A stretch of DNA of 64,000 bases from NCBI GenBank assembly GCA_023105745.1, contig JALGQZ010000008.1:44637618-44701617 (forward strand), written 5' to 3'. The position numbers and the translations under genes are program-made. The notes beneath the pieces are model-generated. The model saw only the letters and a program-made list of their open reading frames with translations. It was not told where the DNA came from and made no database searches. This document shows positions 58,176 through 64,000 of the stretch, piece by piece. This stretch comes from Austropuccinia psidii. Lineage: Eukaryota > Basidiomycota > Pucciniomycetes > Pucciniales > Sphaerophragmiaceae. Numbering within the stretch: position 1 is the stretch's first letter; each line of letters begins with the position of its first letter.

Positions 58176-58410
58176 ACTCCTTTTAGTGTGGGATTGGAAA
58201 AGGCAGTCCTTGAGGGGGAAATCACAGGTAAAAAGTTTTGAATTGCTGAAATAATGCTGTAACCAAGGGTGCTAGTGGTGTTTTAGCTTCCCCTCTGAAT
58301 ATACTACACAATCTCCCTACAGAGCTCACAAATCAATATTTAAGATTGTGGCTTTACAACTAGAGAAGACTTTTCAGCAGTCTCTATCAGACCTATTCAA
58401 TAATCAGATA
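57945..58410. repeat. Long imperfect inverted repeat (foldback) centred near 58,178
   Basis: The left arm has ATAGGTCTGATTTGGAGACT, AAGTCTTCTCTA, AAAGCCACAAATCTT, CTCTGTAGG, GAGGGGCAG and TTTCCCCCTCAAGG. The right arm holds the inverse of each in mirrored order, ending CCTTGAGGGGGAAAT near the centre (58212-58226) and CAGACCTAT at 58387. The arms align over about 230 bp with scattered mismatches. A transcript would form a long hairpin. Confidence 0.75.
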
Positions 58411-60094
58411 AGTAACTTATAAGTTAAAACAGTATAAAATATAATTTTCAAATAATGATATAAGATAATTTTAAGGGTATGACCTTAATAGTATAAGAGG
58501 TTGATTTAATATGATAGTAATAATATATACTTTAAGGGGTAAGCTCAATTTGATGTTATATATGGTCTAATACTTAATGGTTTGAGAGGGTGATTGTTAA
58601 TATAATATAATAATAAGACCTTTAATAGTTTATTGGTAAGATTTTGTTCAATATAGAGAGGATGTTTGTTAAATATATAAAAGATATAATATAATATAAG
58701 GGTAGGTTTTTTTTATATAGAATAATATATAGTTGTAACTTTGGTTTTTTTTATTATGAAGATAATAATAAGACTATTTTTCCTTTATAATGTAAAGGTT
58801 ATGGGGATAAACTCAATATTATGAGTATTATTGATAGTATTATAATTATAAGACTAATAATTTAAACATAGGGTGGATTAATAATATTAAGTAGACCTTC
58901 TGTTAACTACTATTAATTGGAAATCACTATGAATTAAACCTATAAGTCTATAATACTTTAATAAAATAACTAGATTATCCTACTAGTAAGGGATGAATAG
59001 TTATTCTCCTTCTTGGTATATAACTAATTGGATTCATGCATCCATTCATTCATGGGGAAAAGAGGAAAAAAATGAGGGAGAGAGGACCTTTATTTATATT
59101 CTTTGGGCTCTCCATAGAGGCACTCAAAAACAAGGGACTTAGAATTTTTCACTTCTTTTGGCTGGGATAATTTTTTATAGTGGTGAGATACCATTTTTTT
59201 GGTTGATTGCACCATTTTTATGTATGATTATGTAATCTGAGATGTTTTAGCTGGTGAGGAATTTTGAGATGGTGTCATTTGATCAAGATATTGCACCATA
59301 TGTTTGGTATATTGCACCATTTCTGAAGCTTCTTTTATATTTTAATTAAACTTTCATATTATTATGCACAGCCTTGAGGGTATTTAGCTGGTGAGTAATT
59401 TTGAGATGGTGTCATTTCTTCCAGGTATTGCACCATTTGTTTGGTTTGTTGCACAATTTTCGGTGGCATGAGATGATTTTGTACAGTTATTGCACCATAG
59501 GTCTGTGCATTGTTTGAACTGTAGGTGGAGAATGCTGTGTATTGTGGGGATTCTATTTGTCCTGTATGAGTTTCTTCTTTTCTTTATCTAACTTAATTCT
59601 GCTTTTAATTTATATTTACTGGCTTATCAGGTGGCTGTGCTTGTGTTTCCACAGATATGCTGTTTAATTCAAGGTTTTTGATGGATTTTCCTTGCATAAG
59701 TTGATTGCTTTCTCTTTCTTTCTGTCTTGTGACTGTTGATTAATACAGTTTTAATTTATTCCTTATTGAGGTGGCCTCAGTTTAATAACTGCATTGCTGA
59801 GTAATCCAGAGGTTGAGCAGAGCCTGGGTAACTTGAGTGTTTCACTACCCCTTTCACTGGTAAGTTTAACATTCTTGCTAGCTTGTCTTTTTATTTTCCT
59901 TATTTTATTGTTATTCTTGTAATCAAATGCACCATTCCTCAAGGATTTGCTTATGGGATTATACATATTGATTAATTTAAATCCATTATATTGCTGAATT
60001 CCTCTATTTTAATTGATTAATTATTGATTTTTCTTTCTTCAGTCTTCAAATTATAGTCCTATAAATGAAATTCCACTTGAAACTGGGCCATTAA
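58411..60094 (-). repeat. Right arm and right subterminal region, AT-rich
   Basis: No gene. It holds two copies, 137 bp apart, of the inverted minisatellite motif (TTAGCTGGTGAG...AATTTTGAGATGG at about 59247 and 59385) and repeats of ATTGCACCAT. The motif is the reverse complement of the CACCAGC repeats at 57.2-57.5 and 27.8-28.4 kb. A short intron-like or coding text at 59763-59966 is not supported. Confidence 0.5.
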
Positions 60095-60110
60095 GGTATG
60101 GAATACCACA
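60095..60110 (-). repeat. Right terminal inverted repeat
   Basis: GGTATGGAATACCACA, the exact inverse of 46619-46634 over 16 bp. Inside it, AAACTGGGCC and CACTTGAAAC mirror the left CAGCTTCAAG region. Confidence 0.65.
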
Positions 60111-60118
60111 ACACCAAA

Positions 60119-60480
60119 AGGAGTTCCAACACTTCCTGTCATACTTTGGCCTAATACCTACAGAAAAAGTAAGAAAGCTATATCTGGATAAGTAAAAAGC
60201 AAATAAAAAACATGGAAGGGTGTTCAGATACAGAAACAGAAGACAAAAGAAGCTAAAAATGTAAAAATTACGACCGCTGGTCATAATTTTGTCTCTTAGC
60301 TACATTGGATAGGAAAAAAACAGATAACCAAACAAAAAGGGCTTTTCAGATACAATAAAAGAAGATAAAATCAGTTCAAAATGTGAAAATTATGACCACC
60401 AGTCATGATTTGGTCTACTAGCTACAGTAAAAGCAAGAAAAGTGTATCTGGAAAGAAGAAAAATGAAAAAACCAATAGAA
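60119..60480 (+). repeat. Palindromic satellite, about 120-130 bp units
   Basis: Each unit has TATCTGGA, a GTTCAGATACAG-like word, then a palindrome. At 60264-60290 the arms are AAAATTACGACC and GGTCATAATTTT with a 3-bp loop. At about 60386-60412 a weaker copy is present. TAGCTACA-like words and AAAAGCAAGAAA follow. A half-unit begins near 60134 (CCTGTCATACTTTGG), directly right of the transposon end. Confidence 0.65.
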
Positions 60481-61099
60481 ACCAAACTAAATCCACTAAA
60501 GGGTAACAGTACTGTAAACCTCCAAGAGAGAATCAAATTTAGGGTAGTATCAGCAATTGAAATCAGTACTTCTCAACCATGACCAGGGGTGGACAATACC
60601 TCAGCATGACTAATGATACAGAAATATCAATTGGTCCTATCAGAAGTAACAGGAAGAATACAACATTATTAATAATCACACTGAAACTTGTCCAAGTTTT
60701 GAACACAAAAATTAGCAAAATCATAGTAATCCATGGTGAAATTGATCACAAGTGTGTTTTGAACCTAGAATTTTAGCAAGAAAATTATTCACTCATTAAC
60801 AGACTCAAAGTTGAAGAATTAATAACAGCCTCACTAGCCACTTCACTACTTCATATTAAAATTTCACTCCTCACTCAACCTTTTACAAACTCATCACTCA
60901 TCAAAATAATAACTCCTCAAAAAAATACAACACAAAAAAAAATCCAACATAAAAAAAAATTTAACATGAAAAAGGACAATTTTTCCAATATGAAAAACAA
61001 ATTTTTTTCAACATAAAAAAATTCCAAAATAAAAAAAAACTCTCAACAAAAAGAAATTTTTTTTCAACATATAAAAAATTAAATAACAAGGAAAATAAT
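60481..61099. other. AT-rich spacer, no gene supported
   Basis: Only a 65-codon frame (60579-60776 +), which I do not recognise. A-rich runs increase towards the microsatellite. Confidence 0.5.
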
Positions 61100-61340
61100 A
61101 AAAATGATAGAAATAATGAAAATAATGAAAATAATAAAAATAATAAAAATAATAAAAATAATAAAAATAATTAAAATAATAAAAATAATAAAAATAATAA
61201 AAATAATAAAAATAATTCAAATAATTAAAATAATAAAAATAATAAAAATAATAAAAATAATAAAAATAATAAAAATAATAAAAATAATAAAAATAATAAA
61301 AATAATAAAAATAATAAAAATAATAAAAATAATAAAAATA
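61100..61340 (+). repeat. (AATAATAAA)n microsatellite
   Basis: A roughly 9-bp A/T unit repeated about 25 times with a few variants. The long Y/F-rich minus frame and I/K-rich plus frame here follow from the repeat. Confidence 0.95.
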
Positions 61341-61345
61341 GAGTG

Positions 61346-61385
61346 TTGGTAAAAACACGTAAGCAAATTGGTAAAAACACGTAAG
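61346..61385 (+). repeat. 18-bp direct repeat at the left side of the MULE
   Basis: TTGGTAAAAACACGTAAG twice, 22 bp apart (start to start), followed by GGGGTTCCCTGGGCCC. Candidate terminus or protein-binding repeat. Confidence 0.5.
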
Positions 61386-62893
61386 GGGTTCCCTGGGCCC
61401 ATTTTTAATTAAAAATGAAACACAATTGGCCCTGTATTGGGCCAAAACTTGCCCAAAGAGGTTTTTTCCCCACAAAACCTCTCTAACTCCAAATTGTTTC
61501 AGATTTTTTTTCCCAGCCCCCCCCCAAAAAAAAACAAGCCCAAACACCCCAATAATCCACATTATCCCCACCCCAAACCATTGTTTTTTTTGGAAAAACA
61601 GCATTACCAAAGCCATTTTGCAAAGCTTTTCACACTTTTTTTCCTTTTTTCCCCCAAAGACTGCATTTTCCACCACAACAACCTGCTTTCAAGCCTCTCA
61701 ATTTTCAATCTTTTACCTTCCCTCATCTATTAATCCCACTTTTAAACCACTTCCTTTCACTCTTAACCACTTCTGTTCATTTTTCACACCTTTTTTCACC
61801 TCTTTTTCACATTTTGAAAGGTTCTTACCCCATTCCAAATCCCCCAATTCCCCCTTTTTTCACTTTTATACATATTTTTCATTAAAAAATGCTTCAACCC
61901 CCCACTGAAGGTGAATTTCAGACCCTTGAGCTTCTTTGGCAACATGTGCATAATGTTGCCAGGGCTCAGGGGTATGCTGTGTCCACCTTGAGGTCCAATA
62001 TGACCCACAACCAAACTGAAATATGTTGTGACAGGTCTGGCACCCCAAATCCCAGCAAAGGCCCCTCCAAAACAGTCATCTCAAGAAAGCTTGACTGTCC
62101 TTTTAGACTTTATGCCAGGAAATATGCCTAGAGTACCACTTGGACTTGTAAAGTCAAAAATCCTGAACATAGCCATGATGCCACTGAAAATATCATGGCA
62201 CATCCTGCTTTCAGGAAATTCAATGAGCAATAAACATCCCAAATTTCTCAAATGTCTGAATCACTGCTCATTCCAAGGAAAATTCAGTCCAAATTATGCC
62301 GCCAGAGGGAGTCTGACAGGCCTGTAATCCTTCAAGACATTTACAACCAAGTCAAGAAAATCAAGAAAGACAAACTGCAAGGCAGAAGGCCCATTGATGC
62401 TCTTATTGAAACTCTCAAAGAAGACAATTTTGTTTGGTCCTCTGCAAGGGATTCTGAGGGACACATTCCCTCCTTGTTTTTTACTCACCCCTTGGCCATA
62501 AAACTTCTTCAAGGCTTTCCTCATGTCATTCTTATGGATTTTACTTATAAAACCAACAAGTACAAAATGCCCCTTTTTTATACTGTTGGATTCAGCTCAA
62601 GCAATAAGACCTTTTCTGGGGCTTTTTGTTTGATGAAGAATGAAAATGAACCTTCATATACTTTGGCATTAAATCAATACATAGAAAAGGTCCTCAACAA
62701 CACCAATCTTGTTCCCCCTCCAGTTATTGTTATTGACAGGGATCTGGCCTTGAAAAACTCTATTAAGAAGCTCTTCCCAGACTCCAAAGTCATGCTATGC
62801 ATTTGGCACATCAACAAGGATGTATCTGCTCATTGAATGAAGAAAATTGGTCATGGAACTGATTTTGAAAATTTTATGGGCCTTTGGAATCAA

Positions 62894-62970
62894 GTAATAT
62901 ACTTCTTCACTTTATTTCACTTTTTTTCTTATTATTGTCTTTATCAATGACTTTGGGATTCATTTCTCAG
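62894..62970 (+). other. MULE intron 1
   Basis: GTAATA donor after LWNQ and CATTTCTCAG acceptor before LMYSSTEKS, 77 bp and phase 0, with a TGAC branch-like word 20 bp before the acceptor. Confidence 0.65.
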
Positions 62971-63522
62971 CTTATGTATTCATCCACTGAAAAGTCTTTC
63001 AAAGAAAACTGGAAGAAGATTCAAAAGCAAGTCAAAAATCCTGAGGTCTTGAAATATTTGGAAAAGACGTGGCTTCCTCTAAAGGAGTATTATTTGCCAG
63101 CCTGGACCAACCACCATTGCCACCTGGGTGTGGGCTCCACCTCCAGAGTTGAAGGTGCCCATTCCATGGTTAAACTTTGGCTCCAAAAGTCTACTGGTAC
63201 TATCCTGGAGGTATTCAGGGCTCCCCACATGGCATTCAGAAAACAATTTATTGAAATAATCAACAGAATCTCCAAAGAAATGATTGTCCATGTCAATAAT
63301 TTTCCTCCACACATCTGTGCCCTCAATGGCAAGGTGTCTCATTATGCTCTTCAGTTTTCCTTTGAAAATTTCAAAACAAAATTTCCTCCAAATGAAAAAT
63401 GCACCAACAAATACAACAATTATAAAGGCCTTCCTTGCAAGCATAAGACCCAAAAGGCATTTGCCAAGCTCCAAAGGCTTGAATTATCAGACTTCCATCC
63501 TCAATGGCATTTTAATTTGCCT

Positions 63523-63594
63523 GTGAGGGTTTTTTAATTTCTTATTATTATTATTTTTCTTATTAACGGATTTTATTTGTCATATTCTTCTCAG
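63523..63594 (+). other. MULE intron 2
   Basis: GTGAGG donor after FNLP, TATTAAC branch-like word, TTCTCAG acceptor before AGFQGDDQS, 72 bp. Confidence 0.6.
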
Positions 63595-64000
63595 GCCGGT
63601 TTTCAAGGTGATGATCAAAGTGTTAAAAAAGAATGAATGAATGAAGACATTGCAGAAGACCTGTTTCAAAGACCAATGGCAGAAATCACTCCAATACTTC
63701 AGCATTTTCAAGATGTTTTGACTGGAAAAGTCCCATTTGATCAAATTCCTAAGAGTCAATAGGATGATCAATATTATGAAGACCCTTTAGAATGCAATAA
63801 TATCTGTGGAAGACCCCAAGGAGCCAAGAATAAAAACAAAAATCAAAGCAAAAGAGAACCTTCAAGATTCAAAATTATTGAAAGTCAATCCAAGAGAAGA
63901 GGAAGAACCCCCTCAAAAGTGACCAGTACAACAACGTCAAGATCCCAGTCAAATGTCCCCTCTCCAATTATGGAAGTGGACTCATCTGAAGATTCTGAGG

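Larger units (their letters stand above)
46619..60110. mobile_element. Candidate 13.5-kb TIR-bounded DNA transposon (Tnp2/CACTA type) or fused pair
   Basis: The left end reads TGTGGTATTCCATACC (46619-46634), then a CAG.TTCAAG-like word. The right end is its inverted match (60095-60110), then the same word inverted. Inside are a Tnp2 transposase pseudogene (+), an acidic transposon-associated protein (-), and a foldback region. The DNA outside both ends matches the two sides of one palindromic satellite unit, as if the element had landed in it. Against a single element: an inverted match of the left subterminal block lies at about 56255-56310, well inside, so two related elements may have recombined. 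I found no clean target duplication. Confidence 0.5.
61341..64000 (+). mobile_element. Mutator-like (MULE) DNA transposon, right part beyond window
   Basis: A MULE transposase pseudogene follows a 550-bp upstream region that starts directly after the microsatellite. Two direct copies of TTGGTAAAAACACGTAAG (61346-61363 and 61368-61385) lie at the start and may be part of a terminal or subterminal repeat. The right end is outside the window, so the terminus is unproven. Confidence 0.6.
61889..64000 (+). pseudogene. MULE transposase pseudogene with at least two introns
   Basis: ATG 61889 opens a FAR1-like N-terminal domain (ELLWQHVHNVARAQGYAVST, CCDRSG, KLDCPFRLYARKYA, NPEHSHDA). Next comes RESDRPVILQDIYNQVKKIK, the MULE catalytic core with D in VILMDFTYKTNKYKMPLFYT and D in VIVIDRDLALKNS, then MLCIWHINKDV. 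After intron 1 (62894-62970) come EYYLPAWTNHHCHLG, the E motif STSRVEGAHSMVK, and a SWIM-like zinc motif GLPCKH. After intron 2 (63523-63594) there is a basic, S/R-rich tail. Nonsense codons lie at 62129-62131 (TAG), 62231-62233 (TAA), 62834-62836 (TGA), about 63631-63633 (TGA) and 63760-63762 (TAG). All are in one frame per exon with no frameshift. It resembles rust MULE proteins I recall. Runs off the window. Confidence 0.85.

Noticed and set aside
59763..59966. 67-codon minus ORF with basic text
   Set aside because: It lies inside the right subterminal arm; no homologous frame is seen in the other arm.
61008..61676. 222-codon minus ORF with repeated YF
   Set aside because: Its core is the (AATAATAAA)n microsatellite; the flanking parts are AT-rich and antisense to the MULE upstream region.
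1..64000. Alternative genetic code or programmed stop read-through explaining the in-frame stops
   Set aside because: TAA, TAG and TGA all interrupt, at positions that are sense codons in the sister copy or family. Decay is simpler.

Overview
This window looks like transposon-packed, AT-rich nuclear DNA of a filamentous basidiomycete. The best guess is a rust fungus (Pucciniales). The LTR-element proteins, a Gag-protease family, the Mutator-type transposase and an acidic transposon-associated protein all resemble families I recall from Austropuccinia psidii. That match is from memory and not a search. I see no convincing host gene, tRNA, rRNA or CRISPR array. Essentially every real reading frame belongs to a mobile element, and nearly all are broken by stop codons.

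Layout. 1-4863: 3' part of a Ty3/gypsy chromodomain element (end of reverse transcriptase, RNase H, integrase, chromodomain), a long repeat- and hairpin-rich 3' region, and a probable LTR. 4864-7974: no gene. 7975-8279 and 17889-19130: a diverged tandem repeat (unit about 300-330 bp), split by Ty3 copy 1 (8280-17888, + strand, target duplication AGGGA, heavily decayed). 19131-24044: no gene. 24045-25050: a 1-kb purine satellite. 25520-27052: PIF/Harbinger relic. 27194-29345: a terminal-repeat-like end followed by minisatellites. 29462-35021: Gag and retropepsin plus unknown ORFs, without visible reverse transcriptase or integrase. A minus-strand ORF (45993-45330, resuming at 35634-35308) is interrupted by Ty3 copy 2 (35635-45329, - strand, target duplication GAATA), the best-preserved element here. 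46619-60110: a region bounded by matching inverted termini. It holds a Tnp2 (CACTA-type) transposase relic (+), AT-rich higher-order satellite, an intron-containing acidic transposon protein (-), and a foldback region. 60119-60480: a palindromic satellite. 61100-61340: a microsatellite. 61341-64000: a Mutator-like (MULE) transposase pseudogene with recognisable introns, running off the window.

How it fits together. Ty3 copies 1 and 2 are the same family (LTRs about 1.39-1.44 kb, the same primer-binding site and polypurine tract). Copy 2 is younger: its LTRs differ at about 20 sites by eye, and its roughly 1950-codon Gag-Pol frame has only three nonsense codons. Nesting order can be read directly: copy 2 landed inside an older minus-strand ORF, and copy 1 landed inside a tandem repeat. 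The least explained material is the RT-less Gag-protease locus, the overlapping reading frames at the start of the Ty3 Gag, and the 13.5-kb region whose two ends abut the two halves of one palindrome.
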